From NCBI RefSeq assembly GCF_001613245.1, contig NZ_BDBZ01000002.1:682001-746000 (forward strand): 64,000 bases of DNA, read 5' to 3'. The translations under genes and the position numbers were made by a program. The DNA comes from Nocardia speluncae NBRC 108251. GTDB taxonomy: Bacteria > Actinomycetota > Actinomycetes > Mycobacteriales > Mycobacteriaceae. Numbering within the stretch: position 1 is the stretch's first letter; the number at the start of each line of letters is the position of its first letter. Below are positions 37,109-45,336 of this stretch, one piece after another. Under the pieces are notes generated by a model. It was given only the letters and a program-made list of their open reading frames with translations, did not search any database and was not told the origin of the DNA.

Positions 37109-37210
37109 TCCCTACTTCCTTCAGGTCGATGGCTGGTCTGTTGGTTCACGCTACCGGCCGGCCGGGCGGACAATTCCGTCACCCTACTCGCACAGCGGCC
37201 GGTCAGCAGT

Positions 37211-37867
37211 TCAGCGGTCGCGAACCAGCTCGACGAACAGCCGGTGCACACGATGGTCGCCGGTGACCTCGGGGTGGAACGAGGTGGCCAGCACAGCGCC
37301 CTGGCGTACCGCCACGATCCGGCCGGCCGCAGGTCCGCTGGGCACCCGGGCCAGTACCTCGACGCCGTCACCGGCCCGTTCCACCCACGGCGCCCGGATG
37401 AACACCGCCCGCATCGGGCCGCCGTCCACCCCGGCGAACTCGAGATCGGTTTCGAACGAATCCACCTGCCGGCCGAAAGCATTGCGGCGCACGGTCATAT
37501 CGATACCGGACAGGTGCCGCGCATCGGGGCGGGTGTCGAGCACCTCGTCGGCCAGCAGGATCATGCCGGCGCACGACCCGAACGCGGGCATACCGTCGCG
37601 CAGCCGTTCCCGCAGCGGTTCGAGCAGCTCGAACACCTCCAGCAGTTTGCTGATCGTGGTCGATTCCCCACCGGGCAGCACCAGCGCGTCGACCGCGGCG
37701 AGCTCGGCCGGGCGGCGTACCAGCACCGGGTCGGCACCGCACAGATCCAGCACCGCGACATGCTCGCGGATATCGCCCTGTAGGGCCAGCACACCGATGG
37801 TGGGCCGGGTGACGGATGCCGGATCGACATCCGGCCGGCTGCCCCGGGAAACCGCAGTATCGTTCAC
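37211..37867 (-). CDS. pdxT: Pyridoxal 5'-phosphate synthase glutaminase subunit
   Basis: A class I glutaminase that supplies ammonia to PdxS for vitamin B6 synthesis. In 218 residues it shows '[13 protein letters not shown]', '[11 protein letters not shown]', nucleophile Cys in '[12 protein letters not shown]', and His/Glu in '[15 protein letters not shown]'. The N-terminus is about 20 residues longer than typical; a later start near '[11 protein letters not shown]' would restore the family length. tesB and pdxS follow in the same orientation as in M. tuberculosis (Rv2604c-Rv2606c). Confidence 0.95.
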   Translation of the reverse strand: MNDTAVSRGSRPDVDPASVTRPTIGVLALQGDIREHVAVLDLCGADPVLVRRPAELAAVDALVLPGGESTTISKLLEVFELLEPLRERLRDGMPAFGSCAGMILLADEVLDTRPDARHLSGIDMTVRRNAFGRQVDSFETDLEFAGVDGGPMRAVFIRAPWVERAGDGVEVLARVPSGPAAGRIVAVRQGAVLATSFHPEVTGDHRVHRLFVELVRDR

Positions 37868-37939
37868 CCGTGCGAGCTTACGAGGCGGGCCGGTGTGCGC
37901 GAGGTCACGCCGCCGGTCGGACCGGGCCGAAAACCGCGG

Positions 37940-38758
37940 TCACCGCCGCAGGGTACGGATCAACCCTTCTTGTACGACGGCGGCAACCAGCCGGCCTCCG
38001 CGATCGAAGATCTTCCCACCGGTCAGCGCCCGGCCGAAACCGGCCGACGGCGAGGTCTGGTCGTACAGCAGCCAATCGTCGGTGCGGAACGGACGCAGGA
38101 ACCACATGGCGTGATCCAGCGAGGCATTCTGTGTGGGTTCGTCGGGATGGGTGACCTTCGACGAGCCCAGCAGCGTCATATCGCTCATATAGGCGAGCGT
38201 GCACACGTGGAACAGCGGATCGTCGGGTAGTGGATGCCGGTACCGGAACCACACCTGCTGCGGCGACACCACCCCGGCGCGCCGGGTCACCTGTTCCTGC
38301 GGGACCGGCCGGATATCCCAGTGCTCCCATTCCCGCATCGCCCACAGGCGTTCGGGGTCCATGGAGGTTTCGGCATCGGGCAGATCCTCGGGCGGCGCCA
38401 CCTCGGCCATCTCGTCCTGGTGCGAAGGCCCTTCGTCACCGATATGGAAGGACGCCGACATGGTGAATATCGCGTCCCCGTCCTGGACTCCGGTGACCCG
38501 GCGGGTGCAGAAGGAACGGCCGTCCCGGATGCGGTCCACCATGTACACCGTCGGTGCTCCCGGGTTTCCGGGGCGCAGGAAGTAGCCGTGCAGCGAATGC
38601 ACCTGAAACCGCGGCTCCACCGTGCGCACCGCCGAAACCAGCGCTTGACCCGCCACCTGCCCGCCGAAGGTACGAGGGAGCTGGGTCTTGGGGAATGCGC
38701 CCCGGAAGATATCGCGTTCGAGGCGTTCGAGCTCCAACGCCTCTTCGATAGTCGCCAT
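37940..38758 (-). CDS. tesB: Acyl-CoA thioesterase II
   Basis: A 272-residue double hot-dog thioesterase that hydrolyses acyl-CoAs. First hot-dog: 'RTFGGQVAGQALVSAVRTV' and 'SLHGYFLRPGNPGAPTVY'. Second: 'ASLDHAMWFLRPFRTDDWLL' and 'GFGRALTGGKIFDRGGRLVA', with the catalytic Asp/Thr/Gln region. It sits between pdxT and pdxS and is the M. tuberculosis tesB2 position equivalent. Substrate range is not predictable. Confidence 0.95.
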   Translation of the reverse strand: MATIEEALELERLERDIFRGAFPKTQLPRTFGGQVAGQALVSAVRTVEPRFQVHSLHGYFLRPGNPGAPTVYMVDRIRDGRSFCTRRVTGVQDGDAIFTMSASFHIGDEGPSHQDEMAEVAPPEDLPDAETSMDPERLWAMREWEHWDIRPVPQEQVTRRAGVVSPQQVWFRYRHPLPDDPLFHVCTLAYMSDMTLLGSSKVTHPDEPTQNASLDHAMWFLRPFRTDDWLLYDQTSPSAGFGRALTGGKIFDRGGRLVAAVVQEGLIRTLRR

Positions 38759-38853
38759 TCGCTGAGGTTAGCTCGAAGAGTCCAGATTCCCATGATCCAC
38801 CGGCGGGTAATCCCGGTCACCGCCCGCACCGTCGGACCTGCTGTGATGAACCG

Positions 38854-39465
38854 ATGCCGCATTTCACCCCGACCGCCCAGGATGCGCTCTCCGAGACGGT
38901 CGCCCAGCGATTACGCGATTCCGGTGGGCAACTGGTCGCGGTCGACGGCGCCGATGCCGCACACCCCCTCGCGTTCGCCCGGCTGACCGCCGATCGGCTC
39001 CGTGCCGACGGCCGTCCCGCGGAATTGGTGTCTCTGCACGATTACGTCCGGCCCGCCTCGCTGCGCATGGAGTTCGGCCGTGACGAAACTGCCTACCGCA
39101 CCAGCTGGTTCGACTATCCGGCGCTGCGCCGGGAGGTCCTGGACCTGTTACGCACGGACGGACAGTGGCTGCCCGCGCTCTGGGACGAAGCGGCCGATCG
39201 ATCCGCCCGCGCGGTCCGCCGCCGCGCGAGCCCTGGCACCGTCCTGTTTGTGGCGGGTCCGATGCTGCTGGGTCGCGGATTGCCCTTCGACCTCACCGTC
39301 CGGCTCGACCTGAGCCCGGCCGCGCTGGCCCGCGACACAGCGGCGGCGGACGCCTGGACGGTCCCCGCGCTCCTCGCCCACGATCGCGAGAATACCGAAT
39401 CTCCGGACTATTTCGTCCGCTGGGACCACCCGGACCGTCCCGCACTGCGCACCGATCCCGGCTGA
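38854..39465 (+). CDS. Uridine-kinase-like protein with degenerate P-loop
   Basis: A 203-residue protein with the layout of small uridine/nucleoside kinases ('RLRADGRPAELVSLHDYVRP', 'RTSWFDYPALRREVLDLLR', 'FVAGPMLLGRGLPFDLTVRL'). Where kinases have GxxGxGKT, it reads 'VAVDGADAAHPLAFA', so the Lys and Ser/Thr that hold phosphate are gone. It is divergent from tesB and convergent with pdxS. It has probably lost kinase activity or uses another chemistry; the fold assignment is by pattern only. Confidence 0.7.
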   Translation: MPHFTPTAQDALSETVAQRLRDSGGQLVAVDGADAAHPLAFARLTADRLRADGRPAELVSLHDYVRPASLRMEFGRDETAYRTSWFDYPALRREVLDLLRTDGQWLPALWDEAADRSARAVRRRASPGTVLFVAGPMLLGRGLPFDLTVRLDLSPAALARDTAAADAWTVPALLAHDRENTESPDYFVRWDHPDRPALRTDPG

Positions 39466-39502
39466 GCCGTCCGGAATGGAATCGCGCCGGATCGGTGGAT
39501 TG

Positions 39503-40423
39503 TCACCAGCCGCGTTCGGAAAGCCGGTGCGGCTGGGCGATCTCCTCGACATTGATGCCCACCATCGCCTCGCCGAGGCCGCGGGAAACCTTGGCCAGCA
39601 CATCGGGGTCGTCGTAGAAGGTGGTGGCCTTCACGATGGCACTCGCGCGCTGTTCGGGGTTGCCGGATTTGAAGATGCCTGAACCCACGAACACGCCCTC
39701 GGCGCCGAGCTGCATCATCATCGCGGCATCGGCGGGAGTGGCGATACCACCCGCGGTGAACAGCACCACCGGCAGCTTCCCGGTTTCGGCGACCTCGCGG
39801 ACCAGCTCATAAGGCGCCTGCAGTTCCTTTGCGGCGACATAGAGTTCGTCGGCCGGCAGCGAGCCCAGCCGGGCGATCTCCTGGCGGATCTGACGCATAT
39901 GGGTGGTCGCATTGGAGACATCGCCGGTGCCTGCCTCACCCTTGGAGCGGATCATCGCCGCACCTTCGGTGATCCGGCGCAGCGCCTCACCGAGGTTGGT
40001 GGCACCGCACACAAACGGCGCGGTGAACTGCCATTTGTCGATGTGGTTGGCGTAATCGGCCGGGGTGAGCACCTCGGATTCGTCGATGTAATCGACGCCC
40101 AGGCTCTGCAGGACCTGCGCTTCGACGAAATGTCCGATCCGGGCCTTGGCCATCACCGGGATGGACACGGCCTCGATGATCCCGTCGATCATGTCCGGAT
40201 CGCTCATCCGGGAGACGCCGCCCTGGGCGCGGATATCGGCGGGCACGCGCTCGAGCGCCATCACCGCGACGGCGCCGGCATCCTCGGCGATCTTGGCCTG
40301 GTCCGAGGTGACCACATCCATGATCACCCCGCCCTTGAGCATCTCTGCCATACCGCGCTTCACGCGGGCGGTACCGGCCTCGCGGGTCGCTTCGGTGGTC
40401 TGGGCGGTCTCGGGCGTGGTCAC
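39503..40423 (-). CDS. pdxS: Pyridoxal 5'-phosphate synthase subunit PdxS
   Basis: A 306-residue TIM-barrel lyase that builds PLP from ribose 5-phosphate, glyceraldehyde 3-phosphate and PdxT-derived ammonia. Features: '[17 protein letters not shown]' with the first catalytic Lys region, '[16 protein letters not shown]', '[15 protein letters not shown]', '[18 protein letters not shown]' and '[14 protein letters not shown]'. GTG 40423 follows GGAG. It has its own promoter region, since a terminator lies upstream. Confidence 0.97.
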   Translation of the reverse strand: MTTPETAQTTEATREAGTARVKRGMAEMLKGGVIMDVVTSDQAKIAEDAGAVAVMALERVPADIRAQGGVSRMSDPDMIDGIIEAVSIPVMAKARIGHFVEAQVLQSLGVDYIDESEVLTPADYANHIDKWQFTAPFVCGATNLGEALRRITEGAAMIRSKGEAGTGDVSNATTHMRQIRQEIARLGSLPADELYVAAKELQAPYELVREVAETGKLPVVLFTAGGIATPADAAMMMQLGAEGVFVGSGIFKSGNPEQRASAIVKATTFYDDPDVLAKVSRGLGEAMVGINVEEIAQPHRLSERGW

Positions 40424-40570
40424 GGCAGCTCCTGTGTCCGGTGCAGGGGAAATCGTCGATGAACACCACGATTCTAGGTGGGCCCCGAAACGGTCTTCAT
40501 ATCCAGTCCGCGCACACTGGACTGATCACGACCTGGCGTTATGCACACCACCCCGGAAACTGGACCGGAT

Positions 40571-40605
40571 AAAACACCGCCGGACCGGTGCGACACCGGC
40601 CCGGC
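40571..40605 (-). terminator. Rho-independent terminator after the small peptide gene
   Basis: On the minus strand, a 12-pair stem (arms 40594-40605 and 40579-40590, one G-U) with loop TCG is followed by GGTG and TTTT (40571-40574). It lies 20 bases after the 30-residue peptide stop and isolates it from pdxS. Confidence 0.8.
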
Positions 40606-40624
40606 GGGGCATGGGAAAACCGAC

Positions 40625-40717
40625 TCAGATCGGGTTGACCACGAGCAGCTTCGCCCAGTACTCAGCGGCGCTGGGTCCGAGAATCGGCAGCAGGTAATCG
40701 AACAGGATGTAGGACAC
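40625..40717 (-). CDS. 30-residue hydrophobic peptide
   Basis: A very short gene: GTG 40717 to TGA 40625. The peptide starts 'MSYILFDYLLPILGPSA' and ends 'EYWAKLLVVNPI'. It has a textbook GGAGG Shine-Dalgarno (40725-40729), a strong terminator after the stop, and an extended -10-like box upstream. It is half hydrophobic with a Pro-Gly-Pro kink and could span or lie on a membrane. I recognise no family. It may be a membrane microprotein, a toxin-like peptide or a signal. Confidence 0.65.
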   Translation of the reverse strand: MSYILFDYLLPILGPSAAEYWAKLLVVNPI

Positions 40718-40771
40718 TTCTTCACCTCCACACACCGAATCGACACAACCTCGGTGCATCAAACTGCGCTG

Positions 40772-40780
40772 ACGTTATCA
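40772..40780 (-). promoter_or_regulatory. Putative extended -10 of the small peptide gene
   Basis: On the minus strand TGA-TAACGT fits the actinobacterial TANNNT -10 with a TGN extension. It is about 50 bases upstream of the GTG start. No good -35 is seen. Confidence 0.35.
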
Positions 40781-40821
40781 CGCCGAGTGAAACCCATCAC
40801 AGAACGGACGGTGTGCCGGGA

Positions 40822-41883
40822 CTAACGGATGGAACGGACCTCCGGGTCGGTGCCCGCGTCGGCGGCCCGCGAGGCTTCGGGGAGCAATTCGTCGAGGTGA
40901 TAGGGGTACACCGTTTCCCCGGCGGCATCCAGGGCCCGGATATCGGCCGGTCCACACCAGCGGCTGCCAGTGATCGACCGCTGTTCGACATAGGTCAGGT
41001 TGGTGGGTAGAGGCGCGAACCCGGCGACCCGCAGGGCGAAGAAGAGTTCTTCGGAACGGATCAGATCGCCGTTGAACGGGAAAACCGCCACCCTGCGCCA
41101 GAGAGGGCCGCGGAGTGCGGCCGGATCGGCCGTGTAACCGGTTTCCTCGTGGAGTTCGCGGACGGCCGCCGCCCGCAGGCTCTCCCCCGGTTCCACACCA
41201 CCACCGACGGTGAACCAGAACGACACCTCCGGGAGCATCGGGTCGTGGCCGCGCATGAGCAGGATACGGTCTTGCTCGTCCAGGATCGCGACCCGGGCCG
41301 AGACCCGGGTCGTATCGACATCCAGGCCGGTCGCGGCCGCGGGGGTGGCGCGTTCCGCGATCTCGAAGTAGGTGGGCACGGCAGCGGTGCCGCCCAGGCG
41401 CAGCCAGCGCACCGGGCGGCGGGTGCGCAGTGCGAGGGTGTCACGGACGGCATCGTTGTGGAACCGGCGAGCGATGAGTACCCGGGCTTCGGCGTCGGCG
41501 AGTTCGGCCACCTGCTGCGGAGGCAGCCGGGCGATATCGACGGCCGACAGAGTGACAGCCAGTTGATTTTCCACCGCTTCGCGATCCGCACGGCCGGTCC
41601 GTTCGGCCCGGTCGGCGAGGACGGTCAGCCGGCGGGCGATTTCGGCCGGTTCGGGGTCGGCGCCGACGGCCGGCGGGGCGGGTCCGCGCAGGGATACCGC
41701 GACCGCGCGCGCCACCACGGCCCGGCGCGCCAGTGCCCCGTCGAGCGCGTGCCAGGCGAGGTCGGTGCGCACATGGAGGCGGTCCAGGCGGTTCGCTGTG
41801 GAGTACGCCCAGACCCCCAGCGCCACGACGAGCGCGGCAACCAGCGCGAGAACCAGGACGGTGGTCGCGGAGAAGGTGATCAC
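40822..41883 (-). CDS. Membrane-anchored Nudix hydrolase
   Basis: A 353-residue protein equivalent by position to M. tuberculosis Rv2609c. An N-terminal helix (about 6-28) is followed by a helical segment resembling LemA ('YSTANRLDRLHVRTDLAW', 'VENQLAVTLS'), then a C-terminal Nudix domain. The Nudix box is complete: 'GGGVEPGESLRAAAVREL' continues with 'HEETGY'. Nudix enzymes cleave nucleoside diphosphate-linked substrates; the substrate is unknown. ATG overlaps the pimA stop by 4 bases, so it may process GDP-mannose or PI-related products (inference). Confidence 0.9.
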   Translation of the reverse strand: MITFSATTVLVLALVAALVVALGVWAYSTANRLDRLHVRTDLAWHALDGALARRAVVARAVAVSLRGPAPPAVGADPEPAEIARRLTVLADRAERTGRADREAVENQLAVTLSAVDIARLPPQQVAELADAEARVLIARRFHNDAVRDTLALRTRRPVRWLRLGGTAAVPTYFEIAERATPAAATGLDVDTTRVSARVAILDEQDRILLMRGHDPMLPEVSFWFTVGGGVEPGESLRAAAVRELHEETGYTADPAALRGPLWRRVAVFPFNGDLIRSEELFFALRVAGFAPLPTNLTYVEQRSITGSRWCGPADIRALDAAGETVYPYHLDELLPEASRAADAGTDPEVRSIR

Positions 41884-43004
41884 TCGGCCACCCGGACCCG
41901 AAGATCGCCGACCACCACGGTTTCGTAGACCCGCAGGATCTGTTCGGCCACCACAGGCCAGTCGTAGGACCCGACCACCTGCGTCGCGGTGCGAACCAGT
42001 TCTGCCCGGCGGATATCGTCGGTGAGCAGCTCGTCGAGCGCACCGGCCAGCGCGGCGGAATCACCGGTCGGGATCAGTACACCGGCCGTGCCGTCGCGCA
42101 GTACTCGTCGAAAAGCATCCAGTTCGCTGGCGACCACCGCGGTCCCGGCGGCCATGGCTTCGATCAAGATGATGCCGAAACTTTCCCCGCCGAGATTCGG
42201 CGCCACGTAGACGTCCGCGCTTCGCATAGCCGAGGCCTTCTCCGTATCGGTCACCTGCCCGAGGAAGCGCAGATGCCGGGCCAGCGGTCCCGCTTCCCGG
42301 CGCAGCCGGGCCTCGTCACCGCGGCCCACGACGAGGACCTCGACGTCGGAGTGGCGAGCGACCAGGGCCGGTAGCGCACCCAGCAGTACCTGCATCCCCT
42401 TGCGGGGTTCGTCGTAGCGACCGAGGAACAGTACGGTCCGTCCGGGCCGCGGATATCCGGGTAGCAGCGGCGCCCGGCCGAACGCCTGCACATCGACACC
42501 GTTCGGGATCTCCACCGCGTCCGAGCCGAGCGCCTCGACCTGCCAGCGCCGGGCCAGTTCCGAGACCGCGATCCGCCCGCTGATCTTCTCGTGATACGGC
42601 CGCAATACACCCTGGAAGGTGGCCAGTATCAGCGATTTCGTGGTGGAGGTGTGGAAGGTGGCCACGATCGGCCCTTCGGCGATCTTCAGTGCCAGCATGG
42701 ACAAACTCGGCGCGTTCGGTTCGTGGATGTGCAGGACATCGAAATCGTTGCTCTCGATCCACTTCCGGATCCGCGTATACGCCGTCGGCCCGAACGACAA
42801 CCGGGCCACCGACCCGTTGTACGGAATGGCGACGGCACGTCCGGCCGACACCACGAAATCGGGTAGCCCGGTACTGTCCGACGCGGGCGCCAGCACACTC
42901 ACCTTGTGCCCGCGCTCCCGGAAAACCTGCGCCAGTTCCACCACATGCGCTTGCACGCCCCCCGGAACGTCGAACGAATAGGGGCAGACCATGCCGATCT
43001 TCAT
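41880..43004 (-). CDS. pimA: Phosphatidylinositol alpha-mannosyltransferase
   Basis: A 374-residue GT4 glycosyltransferase that adds the first mannose from GDP-mannose to phosphatidylinositol on the inner membrane face. It shows 'MVCPYSFDVPGGVQAHV' (donor and acceptor loop), 'VLHIHEPNAPSLSMLAL', 'VLFLGRYDEPRKGMQVLL' and the EX7E region 'SFGIILIEAMAAGTAVVAS'. It is in the order pgsA-acyltransferase-pimA-nudix, each overlapping by 4 bases, matching Rv2612c-Rv2609c. Confidence 0.97.
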   Translation of the reverse strand: MKIGMVCPYSFDVPGGVQAHVVELAQVFRERGHKVSVLAPASDSTGLPDFVVSAGRAVAIPYNGSVARLSFGPTAYTRIRKWIESNDFDVLHIHEPNAPSLSMLALKIAEGPIVATFHTSTTKSLILATFQGVLRPYHEKISGRIAVSELARRWQVEALGSDAVEIPNGVDVQAFGRAPLLPGYPRPGRTVLFLGRYDEPRKGMQVLLGALPALVARHSDVEVLVVGRGDEARLRREAGPLARHLRFLGQVTDTEKASAMRSADVYVAPNLGGESFGIILIEAMAAGTAVVASELDAFRRVLRDGTAGVLIPTGDSAALAGALDELLTDDIRRAELVRTATQVVGSYDWPVVAEQILRVYETVVVGDLRVRVAE

Positions 43005-43972
43005 CGGGCGAAGTCTCCCGCGGAGCCGACCGGCCTGCTACCGCGCCGCGCCTGTTCGGCCGCGATCCGGTCCAGCCGTGCCTCGGACAGATCCGTTTCC
43101 CACAGCGGCTGCAACATATGCCAGTCGGCAGGGTGATCGGCGATACCGGCGGCAAAACAATCGGCAAGCGCCTGGGTCGCGGCGGCGACACCACCGGACA
43201 CGTCGAGAGGTTCCTGCGTGCGTACCATCCAACCCTCGCGGCCGGTGTCGTCGACGGTGAACCAGATATGCACCGGCATCAGCGCGGCGCCGGTCTCGAT
43301 CGCGAGCTTCGCCGCCCCCGCGGGCATCCATGTGCGTTCGCCGAAGAAAGTCACCGGGACCCCACGCCCGGTCAGATCACGCTCCCCCATAAGGCACACC
43401 ACTTGGTTCGCGCGCAGCCGTTCGGCCAGTACACCGAACGGGGGTTGTTCGCCGCCGGTCAGCGGGAACACCTCGAATCCGAGACTTTCCCGGTAGGCGA
43501 CGAAACGCTCGAACAACGATTCCGGTTTCAGCCGTTCGGCGACGGTGGTGAAGCTTCCGTAGTTCTGCACCAGCCAGGTCCCGGCCATATCCCAGTTCCC
43601 CGAATGCGGCAGAACGAACACCACACCCCGGCCCCGGTCCAGCGCGGCATCGAGGTGATCGAGGCCCTCGACAACGATCCGGCCGGATTCCACCAGATCC
43701 CGGTGGTCCATGGCCGGTAACCGGAACGCTTCCCGCCAGTACCGCGCGTAGGAGCGCATACTCGCCCGGACCAGTTCGCCGGGCACCGCTTCCGGCTCGG
43801 TCCCGAGCACGCGGGCGAGATTGCGCCGCAACTGCACGGGCCCACCTTTACGGGCCGCGAAATCGGCACCACGGTCGAATGCTGTGCGCGCTGCGGCTTC
43901 GGGCAGGGCACGCACCAGACGCCAGCCCGCGGCATACCCGCGGTCACTCAGTTTCGCCCGCCACCCGCTCAC
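43001..43972 (-). CDS. Phosphatidylinositol mannoside acyltransferase
   Basis: A 323-residue LpxL/HtrB-type acyltransferase that puts a fatty acyl chain on the mannose of PIM1/PIM2. The HX4D motif is in 'VFVLPHSGNWDMAGTW' (His, Asp), followed by 'CLMGERDLTGRGVPVTFFG' and 'GAAKLAIETGAALMPVHI'. It overlaps pgsA and pimA by 4 bases each and corresponds to Rv2611c (patA). Confidence 0.95.
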   Translation of the reverse strand: MSGWRAKLSDRGYAAGWRLVRALPEAAARTAFDRGADFAARKGGPVQLRRNLARVLGTEPEAVPGELVRASMRSYARYWREAFRLPAMDHRDLVESGRIVVEGLDHLDAALDRGRGVVFVLPHSGNWDMAGTWLVQNYGSFTTVAERLKPESLFERFVAYRESLGFEVFPLTGGEQPPFGVLAERLRANQVVCLMGERDLTGRGVPVTFFGERTWMPAGAAKLAIETGAALMPVHIWFTVDDTGREGWMVRTQEPLDVSGGVAAATQALADCFAAGIADHPADWHMLQPLWETDLSEARLDRIAAEQARRGSRPVGSAGDFAR

Positions 43973-44637
43973 AACGGCTGCTCCTTCCCCGAATTCGACG
44001 CGCCCAAGATTTCGCGGGCACCCGGCGAACTACGCACCGACAGCACCCGCTGCGCCACGGTGACGATACTGAGCACGGCCAGGATCCACATGGCCACATG
44101 TACGGCCCAGGTCAGCCATTCGATACCCCAGTGACCGCCGATACCGGTCAATCCGGCCCCGACGAGCACGATCACCAACCGGTCCGGCCGCTCGATGAGC
44201 CCGCCGTCGGCGGACAACCCGCTGGCCTCGGCGCGCGCCTTGGCATAGGAGATGACCTGCGAGGTCACCAGCACTACCAGGGTTGCGACGAACAGCGGTT
44301 TACTCTGCTCGTGGTACACCGCCCACCAGGCCAGACCCCCGAAGATCGCCCCGTCCGCCACCCGGTCGCAGGTGGCATCGAGGACGGCGCCGTAGCGGGT
44401 ACCGCCCCCGCGCGCCCGGGCCATCGCGCCGTCGAGCATGTCGAACATGACGAACAGCCAGATCACCATGGCCCCCCAGAACAGATGCCCGGTGGGGAAC
44501 AGCGTGACGGCGGCCGCGATCGAGGCAGCGGTACCGATCAGGGTGACGGCGTCCGGAGTCAGTCCGGTACTCACCAGCGCTTTCCCGAGCGGCGCGGTGG
44601 CTTTGGCGAAGGTCGCCCGACCGAAGATGCTCAGCAC
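43969..44637 (-). CDS. pgsA: Phosphatidylinositol phosphate synthase
   Basis: A 222-residue CDP-alcohol phosphatidyltransferase with about six helices. The full family signature is present: 'DMLDGAMARARGGGTRYG' then 'AVLDATCDRVAD'. It joins CDP-diacylglycerol with inositol phosphate, giving the lipid that PimA mannosylates. It corresponds to Rv2612c (pgsA1). It is first of the overlapping PIM genes and lies 63 bases after the HIT gene. Confidence 0.95.
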   Translation of the reverse strand: MLSIFGRATFAKATAPLGKALVSTGLTPDAVTLIGTAASIAAAVTLFPTGHLFWGAMVIWLFVMFDMLDGAMARARGGGTRYGAVLDATCDRVADGAIFGGLAWWAVYHEQSKPLFVATLVVLVTSQVISYAKARAEASGLSADGGLIERPDRLVIVLVGAGLTGIGGHWGIEWLTWAVHVAMWILAVLSIVTVAQRVLSVRSSPGAREILGASNSGKEQPL

Positions 44638-44700
44638 CTACGTCCCCAGCTCATACCGGCCTCCTGCCGTTGCCTGCGCGGCCCTCGAAGGTCGCGCCAT

Positions 44701-45300
44701 CTACGCCTGCTCCCAGGCCGCGGCCAGCAAGGCCCGGGTTTCGCGGAGCAACTGCGGCATGACCTTCGCTCCACCGATCACGGTGATGAAATTGGCGTCC
44801 CCGCCCCAGCGGGGCACGATGTGCTGATGGAGGTGGTCGGCGAGGGAGCCGCCGGCGACCGCGCCCAGGTTGAGGCCCACATTGAAACCGTGCGGCCGCG
44901 ATACCTGCTTCATGGTCCGGATGGCGCGCTGGGTGAATTCCATCAGTTCCGCGGCCTCGGCGGCGGTGAGGTCCTCCAGGTTCGCCACCCGGCGGTACGG
45001 CACCACCATCATGTGCCCGGGGTTGTAGGGATACAGGTTCAGCACCGCGTACACCTGCTCACCGCGGGCCACGACCAACCCGTCCTCGTCGGACATGGTG
45101 GGTATATCGGTGAAGGGATGACCGGTTGCGCCCTTCGGCGCCGAGGTGGCGGCCTCCGCGATATAGGACATCCGGTACGGCGTCCACAACCGCTGCAACC
45201 GGTCCGGTTCGCCCGCGCCGCGGTCCACGATCTCCTCGGCCCGCTCGGCGGCATCGGTTTCCGATCCGGTCAGACCGTCCGGCACCGTGCGCTCACTCAT
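44701..45300 (-). CDS. HIT family nucleotide hydrolase/phosphorylase
   Basis: A 199-residue histidine-triad protein, equivalent to Rv2613c, which is known as an Ap4A phosphorylase in M. tuberculosis. The triad motif is 'GGSLADHLHQHIVPRW'. Upstream parts 'LNLYPYNPGHMMVVPYRRV' and 'GFNVGLNLGAVAG' are typical. It lies 36 bases after thrS. Ap4A made by aminoacyl-tRNA synthetases may be its substrate. Confidence 0.92.
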   Translation of the reverse strand: MSERTVPDGLTGSETDAAERAEEIVDRGAGEPDRLQRLWTPYRMSYIAEAATSAPKGATGHPFTDIPTMSDEDGLVVARGEQVYAVLNLYPYNPGHMMVVPYRRVANLEDLTAAEAAELMEFTQRAIRTMKQVSRPHGFNVGLNLGAVAGGSLADHLHQHIVPRWGGDANFITVIGGAKVMPQLLRETRALLAAAWEQA

Positions 45301-45336
45301 AATCCATACCCTTTCCCCGCCCGGGCGGACCCGGTA

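Noticed and set aside
40474..40746. A 90-codon minus-strand frame over the small peptide gene
   Set aside because: It runs through the terminator and is rich in Cys/Ser/Arg; the 30-codon frame alone has the matching Shine-Dalgarno and stop-terminator spacing.
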